Position numbers and translations under genes: made by a program
Origin: Streptomyces sp. XD-27
GTDB taxonomy: Bacteria > Actinomycetota > Actinomycetes > Streptomycetales > Streptomycetaceae
Reading direction: 5' to 3'
DNA length: 64,000 bases
Assembly: GCF_030553055.1 (NCBI RefSeq)
Contig: NZ_CP130713.1
Coordinates: forward strand, 1,426,001-1,490,000
The notes under the pieces: generated by a model
Seen by the model: only the letters and a program-made list of their open reading frames with translations
Told to the model about the DNA's origin: nothing
The model's database searches: none
In this document: positions 25,027 to 33,115 of the stretch, piece by piece
Position numbering within the stretch: position 1 is the first letter of the stretch
Layout of the letters: the number at the start of each line of letters is the position of its first letter

Positions 25027-27825
25027 TCAGCGGTGTGCGGGGAACTCCACGACCTGCTGGTAGGTGGGCCGGTTCTGCCAGTTGACCGGGGGCTGGGTGA
25101 TCCCGCCGAGGGCGCGGTGGATGATCGCGTCCGCGCACCACTGGTCGCCCGCCGCGCAGTGGGCGTCAGCGGGGTAGACCTCGGTGGCGGGCTTGTCCAG
25201 CGCCCGCTTGAGGGTGGCCAGCAGGGTGCCGCGGCAGACCGCCAGGTCGCCCGCGCCGCAGTACGGCCTGGCCAGGCCGCCCTTGACCTCCTCCCCGAGG
25301 ACCGCGCGCAGGTCCTTGTCGACGTAGGACCACCAGCCGTACTGGAAGGAGGACCCGGCATGGGAGCCGGTGGGCCCGTGCCCGGCCGACGGAGACTCGT
25401 CGATGGGCAGGTTGGCGCGCAGCCGGTCGTACAGGTCCGGGCCGAGTCCGGGCGCGAAGACGGCCTCCACGAGCAGCGGCCACCAGGCGTCCATGATGCG
25501 GACGGCGTCGGCGTGCCCGTAGGTGTGCGAGCCCGGCGACGTCTCGCGCCGCTGGGCCCCGGCGGCCCGCCAGGAGTCCAGTTGCCCGATGGCGGTGGCG
25601 AGCCGGGGGTCGTCGACCGGTGCGCCGCGCACCACCTTCAGCAGCTCGGGCAGTACGTCCTCGCCGCGCAGATCGGTGACGGCGGCCTCGGCCATGGCCC
25701 GGGTCAGCGAGGCCCGGGTGACGCCGCCGCGCTCGACCAGCTCGCGTACGCGGTCGTCGAGGAGGTTCCCGCGGTGCACGGAGCCGTTGCCGAACCCGGC
25801 CGCGGTGTAGCCCTTGGCGATCTTGTTGTTCCAGCTGGTGTAGTAGTCCTGGTCGACGGACTGGGGGTGCTCGGCGGGCGGGGTGTAGGCGGCGGTGTTG
25901 AGGGCCGGGTCGAAGTCCCGCCACTCATACGGCGCTTCGGCCTTGACCGGGAGGGACGGATCGACGTCGGCGGCGCGCACCAGGTTGAGTCCGCTGTTGT
26001 AGTAGGCGGTCTGCCGGGAGTCGGCGTAGAACCAGTTGAAGGTGTAGTTGATGTGCTGCGCCGCGCTCTGGAAGGACGCGGCGTCCCGCACGTGTCCGGG
26101 GTCGTTCAGCATCTGGAAGCCGATGATGGAGTCGGCCTCGTGGCGGTAGGTGGCGCGCAGGGAGGTGTACGCGACGGGCTTGCCGTCGACCGTCGCGCGA
26201 TGCGTCACCAGGCCGTACCGGGTGCGGTGCACCTGCATGCGGTACGAGCCCTCGGCGGTGGGGTCGGCGACGGTCGGCTTCCAGGCGTTGCGTCGCTCCA
26301 GCTTCTCCATCGGCAGGCAGGCGCCGTGGTAGCGGTAGTGCGTCGCGTCCTTGGCGGGCGTGCCGCCATCCGGGGAGCACAGCTCCACCGCGTAGGTGTC
26401 GGTGACGTCCTGGGCGGAGGTGGTGGCGGACCACGCGTAGTCCTGGCCACGCCCCAGTTGGACGTACATCCCGACGCCCGCGAAGGAGGCGCCGCGCGCG
26501 CTGATGCCCGGCCCCTGGAGTTCCTGGAGCATCAGCAGCTGCGGGGCGAAGTAGCCGGTCTGCGGGCCGAAGACGGCGACCGGGTGGCCGCTGGCGGTGT
26601 GCTTTCCGGAGACGACGAGGGCGTTGGACATGCCGTGCTTGCGGCTGAACAGGTCCGCGGGCAGCACGCCGTCGTCGTAGATGCCGCGCAGCTCGTCGAG
26701 GGTCGCGGGGGCCTTGACGCGCTTCGTGGCGCGGGTGACGGCGCTGCCGGTGCGGTCGAAGACGAGCGGTTCCGGCGTCACGGAGCCGGGGTCGGGCAGG
26801 GCGGTGCCCTTGGGGTCCGCCGGTTTGCCGGCGTACGGGAAGGCGGCGTCGCGCACGGTCAGGGCGGCCTCGGGGTCGTCACGCTCGCGGAACGACTCCC
26901 ACACCCGGGCGCCCTCGGCGATGCCGTACTTCTGCTGGGCGGCGAGCAGCGAGAGCGCGGACTCCACCTCGCCGCCTCCGCCGTTGCCGAAGAGCGCGCC
27001 GACGACGGAGGCGAGGGCGATCAGGTCGGTGAGCTTGAAGGGCTGGATCTCGCCCGCGTTGGTGATGGCGTCGACGTGCCCGGTGAGGACGTACTCGCCG
27101 GGGAAGTAGCGGCCGTTCTTGGCCTGTTCGCGGTAGGCGTTGATGCCGTCGACGTACGCCTGGGCGTCGGCCATGGCCTGCCTGCCGCGCTCGCCCTGGG
27201 TCGCGAGGATGCGGTCGATCTGGGCCTGGTAGTCGGCCTCGGTGTACGGGGCCTGCCGGAAGAAGTCCTGCTCCAGGCCCTGGTTGGACTCCGCGCCGCC
27301 CGCGAACGGGGTCAGCTCACCGCGCCCCACATGCCGGAAGAGGTCCATCAGCCACAGCCGGTCCTGTGCGGCGGCATATCCGGCGCCGAACTCGGTGCCC
27401 TCACGGGTGGTGCCCTGGATGTGCGGGACGCCGGTCCTCTTGTCCCGGGTGATCGTGACGTCGTCCCGCGGCCTGGTGACCGAGGCCACCTGGTCGGCGG
27501 GGACGCCGAAGGACGCGTCGTTGAAGAACTCGGTCAGCGACGCGTCGGTGAGCGTGGGGTGGCCGCCGACGAGCTTGTCGTACGGCGCGAGCTGGTCGTC
27601 GTTGTGCGCGGGGCGCGTGCCGAACACCTTGTGGGCGAGGATCTCCGCCAGCGTGGCGTTGCCGTTCGCGCCGGGCGGCAGGATGTCCGAACAGCGGCCC
27701 TGGCAGTAGTCGGTGACGGGGTCGGCCGCCTGTGCCGCCGGTGGCAGCGGGGTGGCGAGGGTCGCGCCCAGGGCCAGCAGGGCGGCGCCGGCGATGCTCC
27801 TGAGCGTACGGGTACGTCGTCGCAT
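25027..27825 (-). CDS. Penicillin-acylase-family (Ntn-hydrolase) secreted amidase
   Basis: A 932-residue precursor of the penicillin acylase family, which mature by self-cleavage into alpha and beta chains. A signal peptide ends near AAQAADP (about 33). The alpha-chain region has RDKRTGVPHIQG and GYAAAQDRLWLMDLFRH. The autocatalytic site is KHGMSNALVVSG, where the Ser after Gly-Met would become the N-terminal nucleophile, around residue 400. Members in actinomycetes include aculeacin A acylase and acyl-homoserine-lactone acylases; which substrate applies is not visible here. ATG 27825 has GAGGAG before it. The gene is convergent with the esterase gene. Confidence 0.85.
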   Translation of the reverse strand: MRRRTRTLRSIAGAALLALGATLATPLPPAAQAADPVTDYCQGRCSDILPPGANGNATLAEILAHKVFGTRPAHNDDQLAPYDKLVGGHPTLTDASLTEFFNDASFGVPADQVASVTRPRDDVTITRDKRTGVPHIQGTTREGTEFGAGYAAAQDRLWLMDLFRHVGRGELTPFAGGAESNQGLEQDFFRQAPYTEADYQAQIDRILATQGERGRQAMADAQAYVDGINAYREQAKNGRYFPGEYVLTGHVDAITNAGEIQPFKLTDLIALASVVGALFGNGGGGEVESALSLLAAQQKYGIAEGARVWESFRERDDPEAALTVRDAAFPYAGKPADPKGTALPDPGSVTPEPLVFDRTGSAVTRATKRVKAPATLDELRGIYDDGVLPADLFSRKHGMSNALVVSGKHTASGHPVAVFGPQTGYFAPQLLMLQELQGPGISARGASFAGVGMYVQLGRGQDYAWSATTSAQDVTDTYAVELCSPDGGTPAKDATHYRYHGACLPMEKLERRNAWKPTVADPTAEGSYRMQVHRTRYGLVTHRATVDGKPVAYTSLRATYRHEADSIIGFQMLNDPGHVRDAASFQSAAQHINYTFNWFYADSRQTAYYNSGLNLVRAADVDPSLPVKAEAPYEWRDFDPALNTAAYTPPAEHPQSVDQDYYTSWNNKIAKGYTAAGFGNGSVHRGNLLDDRVRELVERGGVTRASLTRAMAEAAVTDLRGEDVLPELLKVVRGAPVDDPRLATAIGQLDSWRAAGAQRRETSPGSHTYGHADAVRIMDAWWPLLVEAVFAPGLGPDLYDRLRANLPIDESPSAGHGPTGSHAGSSFQYGWWSYVDKDLRAVLGEEVKGGLARPYCGAGDLAVCRGTLLATLKRALDKPATEVYPADAHCAAGDQWCADAIIHRALGGITQPPVNWQNRPTYQQVVEFPAHR

Positions 27826-28028
27826 TCCCGCTCCTCACGCCACATGCGCGGATGCCGAACGCGTTGGAGGTTACCGGCGGTATGCCGCATCGGGAAGATG
27901 AGCGGCCGTCATCTCTTGCATACGACTTCGGCCATTCCCTGTCGCAACCGGGTTTCCGGGATCCTTAGTGCGGCGCCGTACGTCTCACCGACGACGAGTC
28001 GGGTTCCGCACCAGCGGAGGTGGGAAGA

Positions 28029-28640
28029 ATGGCCGGTTTCAGAGCGCTCGCACGAGAGGTGCGCGATCCGGAGAGACACATCGCGCAGCGACGTAGCGCA
28101 TTGCGCAAGTGCCTTGAGCGGTTCGCACCCTACGGCCATCGGGCGACGTGGCACCATCTGTGCACCCGGGCCGGGATCGCCCCGGAGGACCGGGACCCCG
28201 ATCCGGCGCGGCTGGTCCGCGCGCTGGAGGAGTTGGAGGAGGCCCGCGCCCTGTGGCTCGCCTACGAGGCCGAGTTCGCCGAGCGGCGCAGGCAGGAGAA
28301 GCACGAGGGAATCCGGCAGCCGAGCGCTGTCGACGACTGGCATCTGCGCACCTGGGGCGGGTGCGACATCGTCCCGTGCGAGAGCCCCACGGCCCATCCG
28401 CGCGGCCGGCTGGCCGCCGTGCTGCGCCGGATGATCCAGGCGATGGAGGGCCGGCCGGCCGGAGCCTGCCCGGTCTGCGCCGAGGAGCACCTCGCCTGGC
28501 GGGAGGACCTCGACCACTCCCCGTGGGCCGGTCCGGTGTGCACGGGCTGCGGCATCGTGGTGCCGACGCCGATCCTCACGGCCGCGGCCCTGACGGCGGC
28601 CAGGCGCCTGGCGCACAGCCGGCGGTACGCGACCGTGTGA
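28029..28640 (+). CDS. Hypothetical protein with C-terminal zinc-ribbon-like cysteines
   Basis: A 203-residue protein I do not recognise. It is rich in charged helices, and near the C-terminus has CPVC and, about 30 residues later, CTGC, which could form a zinc ribbon. An earlier CDIVPCESP may add cysteines. ATG 28029 follows an excellent GGAGGTGGGAAGA ribosome site; a GTG at 28020 in frame is less likely. There is no signal peptide. It is flanked by a divergent acylase gene and a MaoC gene, with about 240 bp to the latter. Confidence 0.6.
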   Translation: MAGFRALAREVRDPERHIAQRRSALRKCLERFAPYGHRATWHHLCTRAGIAPEDRDPDPARLVRALEELEEARALWLAYEAEFAERRRQEKHEGIRQPSAVDDWHLRTWGGCDIVPCESPTAHPRGRLAAVLRRMIQAMEGRPAGACPVCAEEHLAWREDLDHSPWAGPVCTGCGIVVPTPILTAAALTAARRLAHSRRYATV

Positions 28641-28881
28641 GCACGGCCGCCAGGCCCCGCCGCGCACCGGCCGGGGGAACGGCGCGGCGGGGCCCGCGAC
28701 CGGCGGGGACGACACGACGGCCGGGATGGCCGGGCGTTGACACGCGACGATCACGTGAGCATGCTGAGCAAGCGCTTAGTGAGTGCGCCACCGAAGTGGC
28801 TCGACGAGATGGCTCGACGAGACGGCTCCGAAGTGGCTCACCGAAGTGAGACGCCGCATTGACCCGCCGAGGAGGCACCGG
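28641..28881. other. Intergenic region with direct repeats and TetR-type operator
   Basis: No gene is seen in these 241 bases. Positions 28790-28850 hold short direct repeats (ggctcgacgaga twice, gaagtggctc twice). The operator-like site at 28765-28779 lies just before them. Confidence 0.5.
28765..28779. promoter_or_regulatory. Operator-like site tgagcaagcgcttag upstream of the MaoC gene
   Basis: It matches 14 of 15 bases of the site at 30038-30052, which lies just upstream of a TetR gene. The two sites flank the MaoC-TetR gene pair and are probably bound by that regulator. Confidence 0.6.
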
Positions 28882-29343
28882 ATGGCAGCGCCCAGGATCT
28901 TCCCTTCCCTCGACGAGCTGCGGGCCGCGGTCGGCGAGGAGATCGGCCCCGGCGAGTGGCTGGAGATCGACCAGCGGCGGATCGACCGGTTCGCGGAGGC
29001 GACCGGCGACCACCAGTGGATCCATGTCGATCCGGAGCGGGCGGCCTCCGGACCGTTCGGCACGACGATCGCGCACGGCTACCTGACCCTGTCGCTGCTG
29101 CCGTGGTTCACCTCGCGGCTGCTGCGCGTCGAGGGTGTGCGCATGGGCGTGAACTACGGCGTGAACAAGGTCCGCTTCCCCTCCCCCGTCCCGGTCGGCT
29201 CCCGGCTGCGCGCGACGGCGCGGATCGCGGAGGTGGCCGAGGTGAAGGACGGCGTCCAGCTGACGGCCGTGGTGACCGTGGAGCGCGAGGGCGGGGAGAA
29301 GCCGGCGTGCGTGGCGGAGTCCGTCAGCCGCTTCTACCTCTGA
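28882..29343 (+). CDS. MaoC-family dehydratase
   Basis: A 153-residue hot-dog-fold hydratase. It shows the hydratase-2 motif FAEATGDHQWIHVDPERA followed by PFGTTIAHGYLTLSLL, with the catalytic Asp and His. These enzymes hydrate enoyl-CoA thioesters in beta-oxidation or polyketide-like pathways. AGGAGG lies seven bases before ATG 28882. The surrounding genes (TetR regulators, acyl-CoA dehydrogenase, alcohol and aldehyde dehydrogenases) support a role in acyl-CoA breakdown. The upstream operator-like site suggests control by the adjacent TetR protein. Confidence 0.9.
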   Translation: MAAPRIFPSLDELRAAVGEEIGPGEWLEIDQRRIDRFAEATGDHQWIHVDPERAASGPFGTTIAHGYLTLSLLPWFTSRLLRVEGVRMGVNYGVNKVRFPSPVPVGSRLRATARIAEVAEVKDGVQLTAVVTVEREGGEKPACVAESVSRFYL

Positions 29344-29355
29344 GCCCCGCGAGGC

Positions 29356-30015
29356 TTACGGGCGCCCCGCGCCGTCCGCGCCGGCCATGCGCAGGACCAG
29401 GTCCGCGTACAGCTCCCCGACCTCGTCGGGGGTCCGCCGCCCCGCCGGGTTGAACCAGCGGGCCACGTCGATGCAGAGCGACAGCACGGCGACCGTGGTG
29501 CCCGAGACGTCCGGCACGTCGAACACCCCCGCCGCGACCCCGTCGTCCAGGATCGCGCGCACCGCGCCGTCGATCTCCCGCCGCAGGCCGATGATCTCCG
29601 CGTAGTGCTCCTCGGCGAGCGCTCCCAGCTCGTACTGGACCACGCGCGCGGTGGTGTGGTGCTCGGCGTGCCAGCGGACGAAGGACCGTACGGCGGCCGC
29701 GAGCCGCTCGGCGGGACCGCCACCGCCGTTCGCCGCGTCCCGGACGATGCCGAGGGCGAGCCGGTGGCCGACGCTGCTGATCCGGTAGAGCAGCTCTTCC
29801 TTGGTCTTGTAGTGGATGTAGAGGGCGGCGGGGCTCATTCCGGCCCGGCCCGCGATGTCGCGGGTGGTGGTGGCGTGGTAGCCGCGCTCGGCGAAGGCGT
29901 GCACGGCGGCGATCACCAGCCGCCGGGCCGCGTCCGGCGTGATGCCGGCCCACTGCTCGGCCCCGTCCGCCGCCTCGGTCCCGTTCACCTCGGGCCCGTC
30001 CGCCTCCGTGTCCAT
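29356..30015 (-). CDS. TetR-family transcriptional regulator
   Basis: A 219-residue TetR regulator. The N-terminal 20 residues are acidic and variable; the helix-turn-helix is VIAAVHAFAERGYHATTTRDIAGRAGMSPAALYIHYKTKEELL. The gene is convergent with MaoC (12-nt gap). It starts 33 nt after the stop of the acyl-CoA dehydrogenase gene upstream on the same strand. The 15-nt site tgagcaagcgctcag lies just upstream of its start, and a near copy lies upstream of MaoC, so autoregulation and control of MaoC are likely. ATG 30015 is chosen over GTG 30024 on ribosome-site spacing. Confidence 0.85.
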   Translation of the reverse strand: MDTEADGPEVNGTEAADGAEQWAGITPDAARRLVIAAVHAFAERGYHATTTRDIAGRAGMSPAALYIHYKTKEELLYRISSVGHRLALGIVRDAANGGGGPAERLAAAVRSFVRWHAEHHTTARVVQYELGALAEEHYAEIIGLRREIDGAVRAILDDGVAAGVFDVPDVSGTTVAVLSLCIDVARWFNPAGRRTPDEVGELYADLVLRMAGADGAGRP

Positions 30016-30037
30016 GGCGCTCACCCTACATGGCGGG

Positions 30038-30052
30038 TGAGCAAGCGCTCAG
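30038..30052. promoter_or_regulatory. Operator-like site tgagcaagcgctcag upstream of the TetR gene
   Basis: Second copy of the site at 28765-28779 (one mismatch). It overlaps the stop codon of the upstream acyl-CoA dehydrogenase gene. Confidence 0.6.
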
Positions 30053-31200
30053 AACGCCGAGACGCCGGTCAGCGCGCGGCCGATGAGCAGCTTGTGGATC
30101 TGGCTGGTGCCCTCGTACAGGGTCATCACCCGGGCGTCGCGCAGCAGCTTCCCGACCGGGTACTCGTCGATGTAGCCGTAGCCGCCGAAGACCTGGAGGG
30201 CGTTGTTGGCGCAGCGCACGGCGGCCTCGCTCGCGTACAGCTTGGCCACCGAGGACTCGGTGGCGAACGGCCGCCCGCGGTCGATGAGGTCCGCGACCCG
30301 CCAGGTGAGCAGCCGCGCCGCGTCGACGTCCACGGCGATGTCGGAGAGCAGTTCCTGCACGAGCTGGTGGTGGGCGATGGGCCTGCCGAACTGCTCGCGT
30401 TCTCCGGCGTACCCCACCGCGGCGTCCAGGCATGCCTGCGCAATGCCCACGCATCCGGCGGCCACCGACATCCGGCCCTTGGCCAGGGCGGACATGGCGA
30501 CCGAGAAGCCCTTGCCCTCGTCCGCGACCCGCGCCGCGGCCGGGACCCGGACGCCGTCCAGCACCAGTTCGGCGGTGGCCTGGCCGCGCAGCCCGAGCTT
30601 GCCGTGCACGGTGCGCCGGGTCAGCCCCGGGGCGTCGGCGGGGACGAGGAACGCGCTGACGCCCCGGTGGCCGGGCTCGGCTCCGGTACGGGCGAAGAGC
30701 AGCACCACGTCCGCCCAGGTCCCGTTCGTGATGAACATCTTGGTGCCGGTGATGACGTAGTCTCCGCCGTCGCGCACCGCGCGCGTGGTGAGGTTCGCCG
30801 CGTCGGAGCCGGTGCCGGGCTCGGTCAGGCCGAAGCAGCCGACCGCCTCCCCCGAGCACAGCCGCGGCAGCCACTCCCGCTTCTGCTCCTCGCTCCCCCA
30901 CGCGGCGATCGACTTGGCGACGAGGCCGAGCGAGACCGACACGATGCCGCGTACGGAGGAGTCCCCGCGGCCGAGTTCCTCGGTGACCAGGACATAGGCG
31001 AGGTGGTCGCCCGCGGAGCCGCCGTACTCCTCGGGGACCGTCAGCCCCAGGAACCCCAGCGCGCCGAGCTTGCCCACGATGCCGCGGTCCACGCTCTCGG
31101 CGCGGTCCCATTCGGCGGCGTGCGGAGCGACCTCGCGGGCGACGAAGTCCCTGGCGAGCTCGCGGACCGCGGTCTGCTCCTCGCTGAGCGCGAGATCCAT
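30049..31200 (-). CDS. Acyl-CoA dehydrogenase
   Basis: A 383-residue acyl-CoA dehydrogenase of classical length. It has LTEPGTGSDAANLTTRAVRDGGDYVITGTKMFITNG (FAD/substrate region), REQFGRPIAHHQLVQE, QVFGGYGYIDEYPVGKLLRDARV and the catalytic-base segment TLYEGTSQIHKLLIGR with its Glu. It catalyses alpha,beta-dehydrogenation of acyl-CoA, passing electrons to ETF. GGAGG lies seven bases before ATG 31200. It is divergent from a TetR gene, and an AAACTA-N7-TAGTTT dyad lies in the shared gap. Confidence 0.92.
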   Translation of the reverse strand: MDLALSEEQTAVRELARDFVAREVAPHAAEWDRAESVDRGIVGKLGALGFLGLTVPEEYGGSAGDHLAYVLVTEELGRGDSSVRGIVSVSLGLVAKSIAAWGSEEQKREWLPRLCSGEAVGCFGLTEPGTGSDAANLTTRAVRDGGDYVITGTKMFITNGTWADVVLLFARTGAEPGHRGVSAFLVPADAPGLTRRTVHGKLGLRGQATAELVLDGVRVPAAARVADEGKGFSVAMSALAKGRMSVAAGCVGIAQACLDAAVGYAGEREQFGRPIAHHQLVQELLSDIAVDVDAARLLTWRVADLIDRGRPFATESSVAKLYASEAAVRCANNALQVFGGYGYIDEYPVGKLLRDARVMTLYEGTSQIHKLLIGRALTGVSAF

Positions 31201-31233
31201 GGCGCACCTCCGTAGGCGTCTCGTCTGCCGCGT

Positions 31234-31252
31234 AAACTATCAGCGCTAGTTT
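31234..31252. promoter_or_regulatory. TetR operator, AAACTA-N7-TAGTTT
   Basis: Exact inverted arms with a 7-nt spacer (tcagcgc) between the divergent acyl-CoA dehydrogenase and TetR genes. A second exact copy of the arms occurs upstream of the aldehyde dehydrogenase at 34570. Confidence 0.75.
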
Positions 31253-31271
31253 TCCGGCGGAAGCCTCTACC

Positions 31272-31927
31272 ATGTGGCGCATGGCCCGCCCCCGGACACC
31301 CCTGCTCAGCCGCGACCGCATCGTCGCGGCGGCACTGGCGCTCGTGGACGCGGAGGGGCTCCAGGCGGTCTCGACCCGCCGGCTCGCGGCCGAACTCGGC
31401 GTCAGCGGCCCTTCCCTGTACAACCACTTCACGACCAAGGACGAGATCCTCGACGCGGTCGCTGACACGGTCGTGGCGCAGGTCGACATCTCGATGTTCG
31501 ACGGGGGACGCACTGGCGTACCGCGCTGCTGGAGTGGGCCCGCTCCTACCGCTCGGCGCTCACGGACCACCCGCACATCGTGCCGTTCCTCGCCCAGGGC
31601 CCCGGCCGCCGCCCGGCCGGGCTGCGGATGGCCGACGCCGTCTTCGGCTGCATGGTCCAGGCGGGCTGGCCGCCCGCCCACGCCACCCGGATCGGCGCGC
31701 TGATGCGCTACTTCGTCGCCGGGTCGGCGCTGGGCTCGTTCGCCCGCGGCTTCGTCGACGACGCCACCGCCTACGATCCGGCGGACTATCCGCACCTCGG
31801 CCAGGCCCATCTGCTGGCGGACCATCAGCAGCGGGTGGACGAGGGCGCCTTTGAGACGGGGCTGGCGGCGCTGCTGGACGGGCTGGCGCTCCAGTACGCA
31901 CAGCTGCCGCAGGCGAACGCGACCTAG
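31272..31927 (+). CDS. TetR-family transcriptional regulator, frameshifted in this sequence
   Basis: A TetR repressor with helix-turn-helix ALALVDAEGLQAVSTRRLAAELGVSGPSLYNHFTTKDEILDAV and a C-terminal ligand domain that continues in another frame (HWRTALLEWARSYRSAL through LAALLDGLALQYAQLPQ). The frame changes at the GGGGG run at 31503-31507, consistent with one missing G, after which the protein is about 218 residues. ATG 31272 has GGAAG at good spacing; ATG 31281 (MARPRTP) is an alternative. The gene is divergent from the acyl-CoA dehydrogenase, with the AAACTA-N7-TAGTTT operator between them. Confidence 0.8.
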
Positions 31928-31937
31928 CCGCGCCTGC

Positions 31938-33020
31938 TCAGAAGACCACCAGGGCCCGGCCGCCGCGGCCCTGGAGCATCGCGTCGAACGCGGCGGGGAT
32001 GCCGTCCAGGCCGATCCGCTCGGTGACCATGGCCCCGAGGTCGAGCCGTCCGGCACGGACATGTTCGGCGATCACCGGCAGGTCCCGGGCGGGGTCGCTG
32101 TCGCCGTAGACGCAGCCGGAGAGCGTGCGGCCGAAATAGAACAGCTCCAGGGCGGAGAACGACACCTGCTGGTCCTTGCCGCCGATGCCCACGACCGTGG
32201 TGCGGCCACCTCTGCGCGTGCACGACCACGCCGTACGGATCGTCTCGGCGCGCCCGACGCACTCCACGGCGACGTCCGCCCCGTGGCCGCCGGTCAGCTT
32301 GCGGATGCGCTTGGCGGTGTCGTCGCCCGCGAGGACGAACTCGGTGGCTCCGGCCGCACGGGCCAGGTCCTCCTTGGCCGGGGAGACGTCGACCGCGACG
32401 ACGGTGCCCGCGCCCGCGATCCGGGCGGACTGCAGCACGGCCAGGCCCACCCCGCCGACCCCGAAGACCGCGACCGACTCGCCGCGGCGCACCCGGGCGG
32501 AGTGGTGGATCGCGCCGTACCCGGTGAGCACCGCGCAGCCGAGCAGGGCCGCGTCCGCGAGCGGCACCCCGGCGGGCAGCGGCAGCACGGCGCGCTCGGG
32601 CACCACGGTCTCCTCGGCGAAGACGGCGGTGCCGAGCCCCGGGTAGAGCGCGCTGCCGTCGGCGGCGAGGGTCGCGTACGGCGCCTCGGCGGCGGCGCCC
32701 GCGTGGGCGCACAGCCACGGCTCGTCCAGCCCACAGAAGTGGCAGCCGCCGCAGGCGGGTGCCCAGTTGAGGACGACGGGGTCACCCGGGGCCACGGCGG
32801 TCACGCCCGCGCCGACGGCGACGACGGTGCCCGCGCCCTCATGGCCGAGGACGGCGGGCACGGGCTGCCGCAGGGTGCCGTTGGACAGAGACAGGTCGGA
32901 GTGGCAGACCCCGGCGGCGGCGAGCCGGATGCGGACCTGGCCGGGGGCGGGGTCGGGGAGGTCGATCTCGGCGACCTTGAGCGGGGCGCCTATGGCGGGC
33001 AGGACTGCGGCGCGGACCAT
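31938..33020 (-). CDS. Zinc-dependent alcohol dehydrogenase (MDR family)
   Basis: A 360-residue medium-chain dehydrogenase. Catalytic zinc ligands are in AAGVCHSDLSLSNG and LGHEGAGTVV; the structural zinc cysteines are in CGGCHFCGLDEPWLC. The NAD motif is VFGVGGVGLAVLQSA with an acidic strand end (VAVDV). The pattern is of the mycothiol/formaldehyde or aryl-alcohol-like class III branch. Start ATG 33020 has AAGGAG before it. It follows an aldehyde dehydrogenase gene on the same strand (95-nt gap), so the pair would take an alcohol to an acid. Upstream of the pair is a TetR operator. Confidence 0.9.
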   Translation of the reverse strand: MVRAAVLPAIGAPLKVAEIDLPDPAPGQVRIRLAAAGVCHSDLSLSNGTLRQPVPAVLGHEGAGTVVAVGAGVTAVAPGDPVVLNWAPACGGCHFCGLDEPWLCAHAGAAAEAPYATLAADGSALYPGLGTAVFAEETVVPERAVLPLPAGVPLADAALLGCAVLTGYGAIHHSARVRRGESVAVFGVGGVGLAVLQSARIAGAGTVVAVDVSPAKEDLARAAGATEFVLAGDDTAKRIRKLTGGHGADVAVECVGRAETIRTAWSCTRRGGRTTVVGIGGKDQQVSFSALELFYFGRTLSGCVYGDSDPARDLPVIAEHVRAGRLDLGAMVTERIGLDGIPAAFDAMLQGRGGRALVVF

Positions 33021-33115
33021 GTGCGTCTCCTTGGGCGGCGGCTGGGTGGTGGCAATGCGCAGCCCGTCCGGCGACTGAGGAGAGCAAGGGAACGGCGGAC
33101 AGGGCGGCAGCGGTG

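Noticed and set aside
25033..28434. A 1133-residue open frame on the plus strand over the acylase gene
   Set aside because: It is antisense to an intact, motif-complete acylase. GC-rich DNA gives long shadow frames; the sequence shows no domain or signal features.
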